Positions 25,082 to 33,583 of a stretch of DNA of 33,598 nt are shown here, one piece after another (position 1 is the first letter of the stretch; every line of letters begins with the position of its first letter). Origin of the DNA: Lachnospiraceae bacterium (GTDB taxonomy: Bacteria > Bacillota > Clostridia > Lachnospirales > Lachnospiraceae); contig JAIKXA010000079.1 of NCBI GenBank assembly GCA_024684355.1, positions 1 to 33,598 of the forward strand, given 5' to 3'. Made by a program: the position numbers and the translations under genes. The notes below the pieces were generated by a model. The model had not been told where the DNA came from and searched no databases. It saw only the letters and a program-made list of their open reading frames with translations.

Positions 25082-25960
25082 ATGAAATTTACAAAGATGC
25101 ACGGATGCGGCAATGATTATGTCTACATAAACTGTTTTGAAGAAAAACCGGCTGATCCGGAGAAGCTCGCCATTACACTATCCGACAGACATTTCGGTAT
25201 AGGCGGGGACGGAGTGATATTCATCAGACCGTCCGATAAAGCAGACTGTATGATGGACATGTACAACCTTGACGGTTCGAGAGGCAAGATGTGCGGAAAC
25301 GGCATAAGATGCGTCGGTAAATATGCATACGATCACGGTATTGTAAATAAGACAAAGATCACCGTGGAAACTCTTTCAGGTATTAAGACACTCACTCTTT
25401 TCCCGGGGGCTGACGGTAAGATAGAAAAGGTTACCGTTGATATGGGAGTGGCAGAGTTTGTGCCGGCGAAGATCCCGTTAAACACAGAGCTTTTAAGCAC
25501 TATACCGGAAAGCGGTAAGTACAAAAGCGGAGAATGCTTAAAAGAAATCCCGCTTACCATAAACGGTAAAGCTTTAAGGTTTACATTTGTGTCCATGGGA
25601 AATCCTCACGCTGTAACATTTATAGATGATACATCAAAACTGGATATAATGGCATATGGGCCGGAAGCCGAAGTACATCCGATGTTCCCTGAAAAAGCCA
25701 ACATTGAATTTATTGCAGTAAAAGACCGTTCGCATATCGATATGCGCGTATGGGAGAGAGGCTCGGGAGAGACCTTCGCCTGCGGTACGGGAGCATGTGC
25801 TTCGGTCGTAGCATGCACAGAAAACGGACTTACCGATAACGAGGTCGAAGTGACACTCTTAGGAGGAAAGCTTGAGATCATATATGACAAGGCAAGCGGA
25901 AGAGTATTGATGACAGGACCTGCAACAGAAGTCTTTAACGGTGAGATAGATATAGGATGA
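25082..25960 (+). CDS. dapF: Diaminopimelate epimerase
   Basis: The 292-residue enzyme converts LL- to meso-diaminopimelate for lysine and peptidoglycan synthesis without a cofactor. The N-terminus MKFTKMHGCGNDYVYI is a family signature, the two catalytic cysteines are Cys71 (KMCGNGIRC) and Cys234 (FACGTGACAS), and GNPH and ERGSGET border the substrate pocket. Length is slightly above the usual 270-280 residues. AAAGGAG lies 7 nt before the ATG, and the gap to the amidase gene is 24 bp, so the two are probably co-transcribed. Confidence 0.96.
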   Translation: MKFTKMHGCGNDYVYINCFEEKPADPEKLAITLSDRHFGIGGDGVIFIRPSDKADCMMDMYNLDGSRGKMCGNGIRCVGKYAYDHGIVNKTKITVETLSGIKTLTLFPGADGKIEKVTVDMGVAEFVPAKIPLNTELLSTIPESGKYKSGECLKEIPLTINGKALRFTFVSMGNPHAVTFIDDTSKLDIMAYGPEAEVHPMFPEKANIEFIAVKDRSHIDMRVWERGSGETFACGTGACASVVACTENGLTDNEVEVTLLGGKLEIIYDKASGRVLMTGPATEVFNGEIDIG

Positions 25961-26020
25961 AAAGTCAAACGCTGCTCAGCATTTGATGATTTATATTAGG
26001 TATCAGGGTGGTAATAAAAA

Positions 26021-28141
26021 ATGTCAAGTTTTGGTAAAAAGAGCATAAGGGCGTTATTTTTCCCGGTATTGTTCTCGTTTATGGAGATCGCATTCCATAT
26101 CTATTACTACGGAAGGATCGATCTGTACGTACTGTTTGCTGTATTGTTTGCTTTCTCGGCAGGCTTTGCCGTATCGGCACTTACCGGATTTTTCAGCAGA
26201 AAGGCCAATATCATAATAGCCTGGATAGCGACACTTTTTGTAGCAATATTCTGCAGCCTGCAGATGGTATACGGGCATATATTTACTAAATTTATCTCGC
26301 TCAGCTCCGTAGTAGAAAACGCGGGAGATGCTTCAGAGTTTTGGAAACAGGCTTTACACGGGATTATAGACTGTATCCCGGGTCTTATATTCGTATTGAT
26401 CATCCCCATAGCAGTACTGGCAGTTATGATCAGAAAAAACCTGATCTGCGGCGGCTCGGAGGAAAGAAAACAGAGCTTCATATATCAGGGTATATGCTTG
26501 GGCATAGGCATAGTGTTCAATATTATAGCAGTACTCATGCTCCTGGTCGGAGGAAAAGAGAACTTTACAGCCTATGACCTGTACCACAATGATTTCATGC
26601 TTGACTTAGGTATAGAGAGGCTGGGTGTGATCACCGGTACACAGAAGGATATATACGGCTTCTTCTTCGGCGACAAAGAAGATATAAAGATCGAAGACAC
26701 AACCGATCTGTCAAGCCTTATCATAGAGGAAAACCCTACACCTATGCCGTCAGCCATCCCTACGCAGATCCCTACACAGACACCTGATAATGATAATACG
26801 GACCCCGGGGCCACGCCTCTTCCTACGGCCACCCCGCTGCCTACTCCTACACCTATCGATACTTCGCCCAATGTCCTTGATATCGACTTTGCGGCTTTGG
26901 CCGAAACGGAAAAGAACAGTGAAATAAAGGCAATACATAAGTATATATCAGAACAGCAGCCCACCAAGAAAAATGAATATACGGGCATGTTTAAAGGTTA
27001 TAATCTTATATACCTTGTATGCGAAGGTTTTTCACCCTGGGCGGTTGACGAAAATGTGACGCCCACGCTGTATAAGCTGACCCATGAAGGCTTTGTGTTT
27101 GAAAATTTCTATACCCCTATCTGGTATACAAGTACCAGTGACGGAGAGTATGTGGCATTACAGGGGCTAATACCGTACAGCGCAAACAGCTTCAAGCGCT
27201 CCAAGAACAATGCACTGCCTATGTGCTTCGGATGGCAGTTCTTAAAGCTCGGGTATACGAGCAGGGCATATCATGCACATACAGCAACATATTACGGCAG
27301 AAATGAAACACATCCCAATCTCGGTTATGAGTTTAAGGCAAAAAAGGCCGGGCTCCAGATTACGGATGTATGGCCCGAATCCGACCTGGAAATGATACAG
27401 AATTCACTTCCGGACTATATCAATGACGAGCATTTCCATGTATACTATATGACCGTTTCCGGGCACATGGAATATACCTTCTCGGGAAACACACAGGCAG
27501 CACACAATAAGGATGCCGTAAAGGACCTGCCTTATTCTTCAAATGCCAAGGCGTACATCGCCTGCAACAAGGAGCTGGACAAAGCACTTGAATACCTCAT
27601 TGCAGAGCTTGAGGCAGCAGGTATAGCGGACAAGACAGTTATAGCTTTCTCAGCCGACCATTATCCTTACGGACTTGAAAAAGAGTGCATAGATGAGCTG
27701 GCGGGGCATGAGGTCGAAAAAGAATTTGAGTTATACAAAAATTATGGAGTCATTTGGTCAGCATCTATGAAGGAACCGGTAGTTATAGACAAGCCTTGTT
27801 CAAGCCTTGATCTTGTACCTACCATTTCCAACCTGTTCGGACTGGAGTACGATTCAAGACTGCTCATGGGTACGGATATACTTTCCGATTCACCCGCACT
27901 GGTCATTTTCTCGGATAAGAGCTTTATAACCGATTACTGTATGTATAATGTAAATAACGGCAAAGTGACCATGCTTAAGGATGTTGAACTGCCCGATAAT
28001 TATCTTTCGAGCGTTATGGCCATAGTCAAGAACAAGTTCAATATTTCCAAGAGTATTTTGCTGAACAACTACTATAAATACATAATGGATTATATACCGG
28101 GAGTTGTAACGGAGAGACCGAAATATACTAAAAAAGAGTAA
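26021..28141 (+). CDS. LTA-synthase-like membrane phosphotransferase (sulfatase fold)
   Basis: The 706-residue protein has about five N-terminal membrane helices (to about residue 185), a Thr-Pro linker (about 240-285) and an extracellular alkaline-phosphatase-type domain. Residues matching Staphylococcus LtaS are Glu335 (VCEGF), the nucleophile Thr372 (STSDGEY), His482 (VSGHMEY) and Asp546-His547 (SADHYP). LtaS-type enzymes move glycerol phosphate from phosphatidylglycerol to a growing polymer; the exact acceptor here is unknown. The Pro-rich linker between membrane and catalytic parts is longer than in LtaS. It follows dapF by 60 bp; AGGGTGG lies upstream of the ATG. Confidence 0.82.
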   Translation: MSSFGKKSIRALFFPVLFSFMEIAFHIYYYGRIDLYVLFAVLFAFSAGFAVSALTGFFSRKANIIIAWIATLFVAIFCSLQMVYGHIFTKFISLSSVVENAGDASEFWKQALHGIIDCIPGLIFVLIIPIAVLAVMIRKNLICGGSEERKQSFIYQGICLGIGIVFNIIAVLMLLVGGKENFTAYDLYHNDFMLDLGIERLGVITGTQKDIYGFFFGDKEDIKIEDTTDLSSLIIEENPTPMPSAIPTQIPTQTPDNDNTDPGATPLPTATPLPTPTPIDTSPNVLDIDFAALAETEKNSEIKAIHKYISEQQPTKKNEYTGMFKGYNLIYLVCEGFSPWAVDENVTPTLYKLTHEGFVFENFYTPIWYTSTSDGEYVALQGLIPYSANSFKRSKNNALPMCFGWQFLKLGYTSRAYHAHTATYYGRNETHPNLGYEFKAKKAGLQITDVWPESDLEMIQNSLPDYINDEHFHVYYMTVSGHMEYTFSGNTQAAHNKDAVKDLPYSSNAKAYIACNKELDKALEYLIAELEAAGIADKTVIAFSADHYPYGLEKECIDELAGHEVEKEFELYKNYGVIWSASMKEPVVIDKPCSSLDLVPTISNLFGLEYDSRLLMGTDILSDSPALVIFSDKSFITDYCMYNVNNGKVTMLKDVELPDNYLSSVMAIVKNKFNISKSILLNNYYKYIMDYIPGVVTERPKYTKKE

Positions 28142-28163
28142 ATGTTCATAGAAAATAATTTGG

Positions 28164-28192
28164 TTGCAAAATATAGAAAAACATTGTAGTAT
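28164..28192 (+). promoter_or_regulatory. Sigma-A promoter of the PilZ gene
   Basis: TTGCAA (28164-28169), 17 bp, TAGTAT (28187-28192). The gene is thus expressed on its own, apart from the upstream LTA-synthase-like gene. Confidence 0.6.
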
Positions 28193-28233
28193 ATAACAGA
28201 AGGCAATGTGCACCATAGAAAGGTTGGGGATTT

Positions 28234-28599
28234 ATGCAGGAGAAGAGAAGAGACAAACGCCTTCCTGTTTTTTCGATGAAGCTGGAAATAAGCTCTTTGT
28301 TTAAACAGGATAATGAAGTGATAAAAAATCTTGATGCTCCCATAGAGGTGGAAAATGTGTCCAGGGGCGGTATCGGGTTTGTATCCAAGACAGATATCCC
28401 TTTGGGGTATTATTTCAATGCATGCATCCAGATGGGGAATGAAGATGCAAAGCTTTACTGTGTAGTTAAGATCATAAGACGTGAGATAAGGCAGGATGAT
28501 ACCATTTTTTACGGATGTGAGATGGTAGGTCTGGCTCCGGTATTTGTTAATCTTTTTGATGAATATGAGAATGAGCTTGAAGAAAAAGACCTGCTGTAA
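28234..28599 (+). CDS. Single-domain PilZ c-di-GMP-binding protein
   Basis: The 121-residue cytoplasmic protein carries both parts of the c-di-GMP site: RRDKR (residues 5-9, the RxxxR loop) and NVSRGGIGF (41-49, the [DN]xSxxG motif), followed by a beta barrel. PilZ proteins turn c-di-GMP levels into changes in motility, pili or polysaccharide. It has no fused output domain and no membrane segment, so it must act on a partner. It is monocistronic, with its own promoter and a strong terminator. Confidence 0.85.
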   Translation: MQEKRRDKRLPVFSMKLEISSLFKQDNEVIKNLDAPIEVENVSRGGIGFVSKTDIPLGYYFNACIQMGNEDAKLYCVVKIIRREIRQDDTIFYGCEMVGLAPVFVNLFDEYENELEEKDLL

Positions 28600-28620
28600 G
28601 TTAAAGAAAAACAAATAATT

Positions 28621-28648
28621 AAAGCCGTCCATACGGACGGCTTTTTTG
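28621..28648 (+). terminator. Intrinsic terminator of the PilZ gene, perhaps bidirectional
   Basis: AAAGCCGTCC (28621-28630) pairs with GGACGGCTTT (28635-28644) around ATAC and leads into six T (28642-28647). On the minus strand the stem is followed by TTTAATTATTT, so it could also end the convergent cold-shock transcript about 95 nt past its stop. Confidence 0.92.
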
Positions 28649-28740
28649 TTACAACCTTATTTCTAATATTCCTTTTATATAGATATATCTATTATAAACC
28701 ACCTATTAGTCCATTCGATTATAACCGGTAGCGCTAATGA

Positions 28741-28941
28741 TTAGCACTTAGTTACGTTTGCAGCCTGAGGTCCCTTTTCTCCGTCAACTACATCGAAAGT
28801 AACAGCCTGTCCCTCATCAAGAGACTTGTAACCTTCCATGTTCAGTGCTGAGAAATGAACAAATACATCATTGCCTTCTTCATCAGAGATGAATCCGTAA
28901 CCCTTCTTGGAATTGAACCACTTTACAGTTCCCTTTTTCAT
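28741..28941 (-). CDS. CspA-family cold-shock protein
   Basis: The 66-residue protein is a single cold-shock domain: RNP1 is KGYGFIS (13-19), RNP2 is VFVHF (26-30), and GTVKWFN opens the fold. It binds single-stranded RNA and DNA and acts as an RNA chaperone. GGAGG stands about 10 nt before the ATG on the minus strand. Its roughly 50-nt leader begins with a hairpin (28972-28977 with 28985-28990), as in other csp mRNAs. It is convergent with the PilZ gene and divergent from era. Confidence 0.95.
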   Translation of the reverse strand: MKKGTVKWFNSKKGYGFISDEEGNDVFVHFSALNMEGYKSLDEGQAVTFDVVDGEKGPQAANVTKC

Positions 28942-28996
28942 TATATACTGCCTCCAAAAAAATATAAATATAGATGTCGTATCAACATCTTTTATT

Positions 28997-29025
28997 ACTT
29001 TACCACATAAAAGTCAAAAAGTCAA
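28997..29025 (-). promoter_or_regulatory. Sigma-A promoter of the cold-shock gene
   Basis: On the minus strand TTGACT (29025-29020), 17 bp, TAAAGT (29002-28997), start point near 28990. A second TTGACT copy (29017-29012) lies within the spacer, so the -35 region is a direct repeat; the same 20 bp occur before ahcY. Confidence 0.6.
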
Positions 29026-29053
29026 AATAATTTTATGATTTTTTAAGAAATGT

Positions 29054-29082
29054 TTGTTAAATTTGCCGTTTTTTGATATAAT
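29054..29082 (+). promoter_or_regulatory. Sigma-A promoter of era
   Basis: TTGTTA (29054-29059), 17 bp, TATAAT (29077-29082). The -10 box is inside a palindrome, TTTGAT-ATA-ATCAAA (29072-29086), which might be a regulator site. Confidence 0.65.
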
Positions 29083-29135
29083 CAAACAAACATGTTAAAA
29101 CATACAGATGCAAAGAATGTTGAAAGGATGATCAC

Positions 29136-30098
29136 ATGGGAAAATTCAAGTCGGGGTTTGTGGCTCTGATAGGCAGAACAAATGTCGGAAAATCGACACT
29201 GATGAACAGGCTTATAGGTCAGAAGATCGCCATAACATCCAATAAGCCCCAGACCACCAGGACCAAGATAAGGACCATACTTACCACAGAAGAAGGCCAG
29301 GCTGTATTTCTTGATACGCCGGGCATCCATAAAGCAAAGACAAAACTCGGTGAATACATGGTAAATACCGCAGAGCGTACCGTGGCAGAAGCAGACCTCA
29401 TACTCTGGCTTATAGAGCCATCGGACTATATCGGTACCGGTGATATGCATATAGCTGAAGTACTGGGCAGAAAAGGAGCGGACAGCAAGGGGAAGGAAGG
29501 TTCGGAAGAATGCAATATAGCGGGGATCCCAAAGGTACTTGTCATTAATAAAACCGACACCATCAGCAAGGAAAAACTGGCCGAGCTTATAAACAGATAT
29601 AAGGATCTGTGTGATTTTGATGAAGTGGTTCCGATAAGCGCTTTAAAGGGATATAACGAGGATGTTCTTAAAAAGGTTATATTTAAGCTGCTTCCCGAAG
29701 GTCCCATGTATTATGATGAAGATGAGCTTACAGACCAGCCGGAAAGGCAGATAGTGGCCGAACTGATCAGGGAAAAGGCGTTAAAACTGCTGGATGACGA
29801 GATACCTCACGGTATAGCGGTAGCCATAGAAAAAATGAAGGAAAGACCTTCGAATAATATGGGAGCCGACCCGTTCTATGATATCGAAGCTTCAATAGTA
29901 TGCGAAAGAGAATCACATAAGGGCATAATCATCGGAAAACAGGGCGCCATGATCAAAAAGATCGGTACCGCTGCCAGACTTGAAGCAGAAGCACTTCTTG
30001 GCTGCAGGATCAACCTTAAATTATTTGTAAAAGTTAAAAAGGACTGGAGAGACAGCGCCTTTCTGCTTAAGAATTACGGCTTTGATATTGAAGATTAA
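29136..30098 (+). CDS. era: Ribosome-assembly GTPase Era
   Basis: The 320-residue protein joins a GTPase domain to a C-terminal KH RNA-binding domain and helps 16S rRNA maturation and 30S assembly. Motifs: G1 GRTNVGKS (13-20), G2 around SNKPQTTR, G3 DTPG, G4 NKTD, G5-like SALKG, and the KH loop IIGKQGAMIKKIG. A polar insertion, GRKGADSKGKEGSEECN (about residues 110-127), stands between G3 and G4 where Era is usually shorter, which accounts for the length above the normal 300. AAAGGA precedes the ATG by 9-10 nt. recO follows after 101 bp, a common Firmicute order. Confidence 0.97.
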   Translation: MGKFKSGFVALIGRTNVGKSTLMNRLIGQKIAITSNKPQTTRTKIRTILTTEEGQAVFLDTPGIHKAKTKLGEYMVNTAERTVAEADLILWLIEPSDYIGTGDMHIAEVLGRKGADSKGKEGSEECNIAGIPKVLVINKTDTISKEKLAELINRYKDLCDFDEVVPISALKGYNEDVLKKVIFKLLPEGPMYYDEDELTDQPERQIVAELIREKALKLLDDEIPHGIAVAIEKMKERPSNNMGADPFYDIEASIVCERESHKGIIIGKQGAMIKKIGTAARLEAEALLGCRINLKLFVKVKKDWRDSAFLLKNYGFDIED

Positions 30099-30119
30099 AC
30101 TTTCCATACAGGATTAAAG

Positions 30120-30165
30120 CCTTCCCCTTGAGGGGAAGGTGTCAGCTTTAGCTGACGGATGAGGT
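30120..30165. repeat. Double-hairpin interspersed repeat
   Basis: CCTTCCCC (30120-30127) pairs with GGGGAAGG (30132-30139) over a TTGA loop, and GTCAGC (30141-30146) with GCTGAC (30151-30156) over TTTA, followed by GGATGAGGTG. I recall near-identical elements scattered between genes in many gut Clostridia; copy number here cannot be tested. It fills the era-recO gap and might also reduce read-through. Confidence 0.6.
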
Positions 30166-30199
30166 GTAACGTTGATACCAGAAACAAGAAAGGCATATA

Positions 30200-30994
30200 A
30201 TGACAGGAGAGATCAAACTAACCGGCATAGTGCTTGGATCTGTACCAATGGGCGACTATGACAGGAGAATAAGCCTGCTGACTGTGGAAAAAGGGCGTAT
30301 TTCAGCCTTTGCCAAAGGTGCCAGAAGACCCATGTCAGCCTTACGGGCCGCCAGCCGGCTGTTTACATATGCCACCTTTACGGTATATGCCTGGCGGGAT
30401 TCGTATTCCGTGACCAATTGTGAAAACCAGATATATTTTGATGAAATAACCGTGGATCCGGAAAAAACCTATTACGGGATGTATTTCTGTGAACTGATGG
30501 AGTATTTCACCAGAGAAAATGCCGATGAAAAGGAACAGGTAAAACTGCTGTTCACAAGTCTGAAAGCTCTTATAAAAGGCAGTATACCTCTGCCTCTTAT
30601 AAGAAAGATATTTGAGTTAAGAGCACTGGCTAATTACGGAGAAGCACCAAACGTATTCGAATGCTCGGTGTGCAGAAAAAAAGAAGATGTCAGCGAATGG
30701 ATATTTGATATCCCTCATGGTATAATAAGCTGCAGGGACTGCTTTAAAGCCGCATTCGGCCCGGTAAATCCTGCAAACGATAAGAACGGACTGCTTTTAG
30801 TACCCGAAACGGTAAGATATACGATGCATTATATCATTACCTCACCATACAAATCCTTATTCGGGTTTAACCTGAGTACGGAAATATATAAAATATTTGA
30901 AAAAGCAGTCGGACAGTATCTAAAAAATCATGTGGACAAACCACTAAAAACACTTGAATTACTTGATGTGTTGGACTATAATCAGAACCAATAG
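30200..30994 (+). CDS. recO: DNA repair protein RecO
   Basis: The 264-residue protein has the N-terminal OB fold (KLTGIVLGSVPMGDYDRRISLLT, then GRISAFAKGARRPMS) and a helical C-terminal part with a zinc site formed by Cys155, Cys158, Cys178 and Cys181 (CSVC ... CRDC). RecO loads RecA with RecR and RecF onto SSB-coated DNA. Length is usual for the family. The upstream ribosome binding site (AAGAAAGG) is adequate. It lies between era and an aquaporin, and glyQS follows that, as in many Firmicutes apart from the aquaporin. Confidence 0.93.
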   Translation: MTGEIKLTGIVLGSVPMGDYDRRISLLTVEKGRISAFAKGARRPMSALRAASRLFTYATFTVYAWRDSYSVTNCENQIYFDEITVDPEKTYYGMYFCELMEYFTRENADEKEQVKLLFTSLKALIKGSIPLPLIRKIFELRALANYGEAPNVFECSVCRKKEDVSEWIFDIPHGIISCRDCFKAAFGPVNPANDKNGLLLVPETVRYTMHYIITSPYKSLFGFNLSTEIYKIFEKAVGQYLKNHVDKPLKTLELLDVLDYNQNQ

Positions 30995-31013
30995 GATTAT
31001 CTTCGGATAGTCC
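30994..31013 (+). terminator. Hairpin with UUCG loop after recO
   Basis: GGATTATC (30994-31001) and GATAGTCC (31006-31013) pair with one G-T wobble around TTCG, a very stable C(UUCG)G tetraloop; the stem begins in the recO stop codon. Only TTAAAAATTT follows, so it may be a weak terminator or a 3'-end stabiliser. Confidence 0.45.
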
Positions 31014-31049
31014 TTAAAAATTTAAAATAAAATATCAGGAGGTATCATC

Positions 31050-31715
31050 ATGGAATCTATCAAAAAGTATGTAGCTGAATTTATCGGGACATTTGTACTT
31101 GTTCTTTGCGCATGCGGCGTAGCAGCTGTAACAGGATGTAAGGTGCCTGAGGCTGGTTATGTTGCAACAGCTTTAGCTTTCGGACTTGTTATAGTAGCCA
31201 TGGCTTATTCTATTGGAAATATTTCAGGATGCCATATCAATCCCGCAGTATCGATCGCTATGTTAGTAAGCGGCAAAATGACACTTAAGGATTTCGCAGG
31301 ATATCTTGTAGCACAGTTTTTAGGTGCAATAGCAGGCGCTGCAGTACTTATGGGTATCGTAGGAAAAGAGACAGGTTTGGGAACCAATGGTCTTTATAAG
31401 GGAGATGCCGGTATTTCATTTGTTATAGAAATTATATTGACATTTGTCTTCGTTATTGCTATACTCGGCGTTACATCAAAGAGTGAAAACGGAAGCGTAG
31501 CCGGACTTGTTATCGGTCTTGCACTTGTACTGGTACACCTTATCGGTATCCCGCTTACAGGCACCAGCGTAAACCCTGCAAGAAGCTTCGGTCCTGCTAT
31601 ATTTGTAGGCGGTGATGCTCTTACAAACGTATGGGTATTTGTACTTGCTCCTTTAGTAGGCGGCATTCTTGCAGCCATCGTGTACAAATTCCTTGATCCT
31701 TCAAAGAAAAAATAA
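31050..31715 (+). CDS. Aquaporin of the water-channel (AqpZ-like) type
   Basis: The 221-residue protein has six membrane helices and the two half-helix motifs of the MIP family, HINPAVS (Asn64-Pro65-Ala66) and SVNPARS (Asn175-Pro176-Ala177) with the selectivity Arg178. A His in helix 5 (LVLVHLIGIPLTGTSVNPAR) and the short loops favour a water channel over a glycerol facilitator. An AGGAGG site stands 8 nt before the ATG. It is placed between recO and glyQS, an uncommon insertion in that order, and has no visible dedicated promoter of quality. Confidence 0.92.
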   Translation: MESIKKYVAEFIGTFVLVLCACGVAAVTGCKVPEAGYVATALAFGLVIVAMAYSIGNISGCHINPAVSIAMLVSGKMTLKDFAGYLVAQFLGAIAGAAVLMGIVGKETGLGTNGLYKGDAGISFVIEIILTFVFVIAILGVTSKSENGSVAGLVIGLALVLVHLIGIPLTGTSVNPARSFGPAIFVGGDALTNVWVFVLAPLVGGILAAIVYKFLDPSKKK

Positions 31716-31748
31716 AAAAAGAAAAGTAATAGAAGAGAGGACTTTCAA

Positions 31749-33137
31749 ATGGAAAAAACAATGGACAAGATCGTAGCACTGGCAAAAGCAAGAGGCTTTG
31801 TATATCCCGGATCGGAGATATACGGTGGCTTGGCAAATACCTGGGACTACGGTAACCTGGGCGTTGAGCTTAAGAATAATGTTAAAAAAGCATGGTGGAA
31901 GAAGTTCATCCAGGAAAATAAGTACAATGTAGGTGTGGACTGTGCCATCCTCATGAATCCTCAGACATGGGTTGCATCAGGACATTTAGGCGGATTCTCG
32001 GATCCTCTTATGGACTGTAAGGAGTGCCATGAAAGATTTAGAGCTGATAAGCTTATTGAAGACTATGCAGAAGAAAAAGGCATCACTCTTGAAGGCAGCG
32101 TAGATGGCTGGTCACAGGAAAAGATGAAGAATTTCATCGAAGAGAACAAGATTCCCTGCCCTACATGCGGAAAGCATAATTTCACCGATATCCGTCAGTT
32201 CAACCTCATGTTCAAGACCTTCCAGGGAGTAACAGAGGATGCAAAGAACACTGTATATTTAAGACCTGAGACAGCACAGGGTATATTCGTTAACTTTAAG
32301 AATGTACAGCGTACATCCAGAAAGAAGCTTCCTTTCGGTATAGGTCAGATAGGAAAGTCCTTCAGAAATGAAATAACACCCGGCAACTTCACATTCAGGA
32401 CCAGAGAGTTCGAGCAGATGGAGCTTGAGTTCTTCTGTGAGCCCGGTACAGACCTTGAGTGGTTCCAGTACTGGAGAGGCTTCTGCCGTGACTGGCTCCT
32501 CTCGCTCGGCATCAAGGAAGACGAGATGAGACTTCGTGACCATAGTCCCGAGGAGCTTTGCTTCTATTCGAAGGGTACCACAGATATTGAGTTCTTATTC
32601 CCGTTTGGCTGGGGCGAGCTCTGGGGTATCGCAGACCGTACAGATTATGACCTTACACAGCATCAGAATCTTTCTAAAGAAGACCTTACATACTTCGATG
32701 AGGAAAAGAATGCACGTTTCGTTCCTTACGTAGTAGAGCCTTCACTCGGAGCTGACCGTGTAACTCTTGCATTCCTTTGTGCAGCTTATGACGAGGAAGA
32801 GCTTGAGGGCGGAGATGTACGTACAGTACTTCATTTCCATCCCGCACTTGCACCGGTTAAGGTAGGTGTGCTTCCTCTTTCCAAGAAGCTTAATGAGGGT
32901 GCAGAGAAAGTATTTGATGAACTTTCAAAGTATTGGAATTGTGAATTTGATGACAGAGGAACCATCGGTAAGCGTTACAGACGTCTTGACGAGATCGGAA
33001 CACCCTGGTGTGTTACCTACGATTTCGATTCAGAGACCGACGGCTGCGTAACCGTACGTGACAGAGACACCATGCAGCAGGAGAGGATCGCCATCGCAGA
33101 TCTTAAGGCATACTTTGAGAAAAAGATGGAGTTTTAG
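31749..33137 (+). CDS. glyQS: Glycyl-tRNA synthetase, alpha2 type
   Basis: The 462-residue class II synthetase attaches glycine to its tRNA. Motifs: the N-terminal [16 protein letters not shown] and [14 protein letters not shown], motif 2 ([21 protein letters not shown]), motif 3 (PSLGADRV) and the anticodon-binding domain ([12 protein letters not shown] onward). Two Cys pairs (CKEC and CPTC) match the zinc-binding insertion. This is the single-chain homodimer form, not the alpha2-beta2 form. Codons are of the highly expressed kind, with many ATC and few ATA for Ile, in contrast to the secretion operon. An AGAGAGGA site lies 8 nt before the ATG. Confidence 0.97.
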   Translation: MEKTMDKIVALAKARGFVYPGSEIYGGLANTWDYGNLGVELKNNVKKAWWKKFIQENKYNVGVDCAILMNPQTWVASGHLGGFSDPLMDCKECHERFRADKLIEDYAEEKGITLEGSVDGWSQEKMKNFIEENKIPCPTCGKHNFTDIRQFNLMFKTFQGVTEDAKNTVYLRPETAQGIFVNFKNVQRTSRKKLPFGIGQIGKSFRNEITPGNFTFRTREFEQMELEFFCEPGTDLEWFQYWRGFCRDWLLSLGIKEDEMRLRDHSPEELCFYSKGTTDIEFLFPFGWGELWGIADRTDYDLTQHQNLSKEDLTYFDEEKNARFVPYVVEPSLGADRVTLAFLCAAYDEEELEGGDVRTVLHFHPALAPVKVGVLPLSKKLNEGAEKVFDELSKYWNCEFDDRGTIGKRYRRLDEIGTPWCVTYDFDSETDGCVTVRDRDTMQQERIAIADLKAYFEKKMEF

Positions 33138-33143
33138 ACAATA

Positions 33144-33318
33144 GTTACTATTCGCGAAAAATAATAACGGACAGCTTGTAAGCTTGCTTACAAAGCTGTC
33201 CGTTTATTTTTTCGGGGAGGCTGGACAAAACCTAACGAGTAAACAAAGCCGCATAAGCGGCGGCTTACGGCGAAGCCGGAAGGTTTATGAGTGGTTTTGA
33301 CCGGCCGCGAATAGTAAC
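33144..33318. mobile_element. 175-bp MITE-like element with 13-bp inverted repeat ends
   Basis: GTTACTATTCGCG at 33144-33156 is exactly repeated in inverse at 33306-33318. The interior holds the glyQS terminator (33167-33212) and a second nested structure: CAAAACC near 33225 against GGTTTTG near 33293, a GCCGC/GCGGC hairpin near 33250-33263 and a GGCTT/AAGCC hairpin just after. It has no coding capacity. Similar sequences are, to my recollection, dispersed in Lachnospiraceae genomes. No clear target-site duplication was seen. Confidence 0.6.
33167..33212 (+). terminator. Intrinsic terminator of glyQS
   Basis: ACGGACAGC (33167-33175) pairs with GCTGTCCGT (33195-33203), extended inward by TTGTAAGC against GCTTACAA with one bulged A, and followed by TTTATTTTTT. 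It lies inside the MITE-like element and begins about 30 nt past the glyQS stop. Confidence 0.9.
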
Positions 33319-33442
33319 GATATGAAGATGCATATGACAATGTCTACGCCGATGTCTTTCATGAATAACAATAAAACTCCATACAACTCTGAAAAAATTT
33401 CCCCTAATTTTCAAAAAATATATTTATTTTTTTATAAAAGTA

Positions 33443-33451
33443 TGCTATAAT
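33443..33451 (+). promoter_or_regulatory. Extended -10 promoter of the last gene
   Basis: TGCTATAAT (33443-33451) is an extended -10 box with a perfect TATAAT; the -35 position 17 bp upstream is only TTTATT. The start point near 33458 leaves a leader of about 125 nt. Confidence 0.55.
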
Positions 33452-33463
33452 AACTCACGGAAA

Positions 33464-33556
33464 ATTGCAGGCATAGTAAATGTTTCTCTCACACGGACAT
33501 TTGTCCGCTGAGGGTTTGGGTTACTACGCTTCATTTTGCGTTTTTTAGTCTGCAAT
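33464..33556 (+). promoter_or_regulatory. Riboswitch-like structured leader of unknown class
   Basis: ATTGCAG (33464-33470) closes with CTGCAAT (33550-33556), enclosing TAGTAA (33474-33479) with TTACTA (33521-33526) and an inner hairpin, CTCA..CGGAC (33488-33498) with GTCCG..TGAG (33503-33512). An ACGC/GCGT hairpin followed by six T (33541-33546) lies just before the closing strand, so two exclusive states are possible. It fits no riboswitch consensus that I remember. Confidence 0.4.
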
Positions 33557-33583
33557 AAAAATATCACAGGAGGATATATTTTA

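Noticed and set aside
24596-25102. Minus-strand open frame of 168 codons opposite the amidase and dapF start.
   Set aside because: It is antisense to conserved amidase motifs and rich in Tyr, Ile and His without a family pattern.
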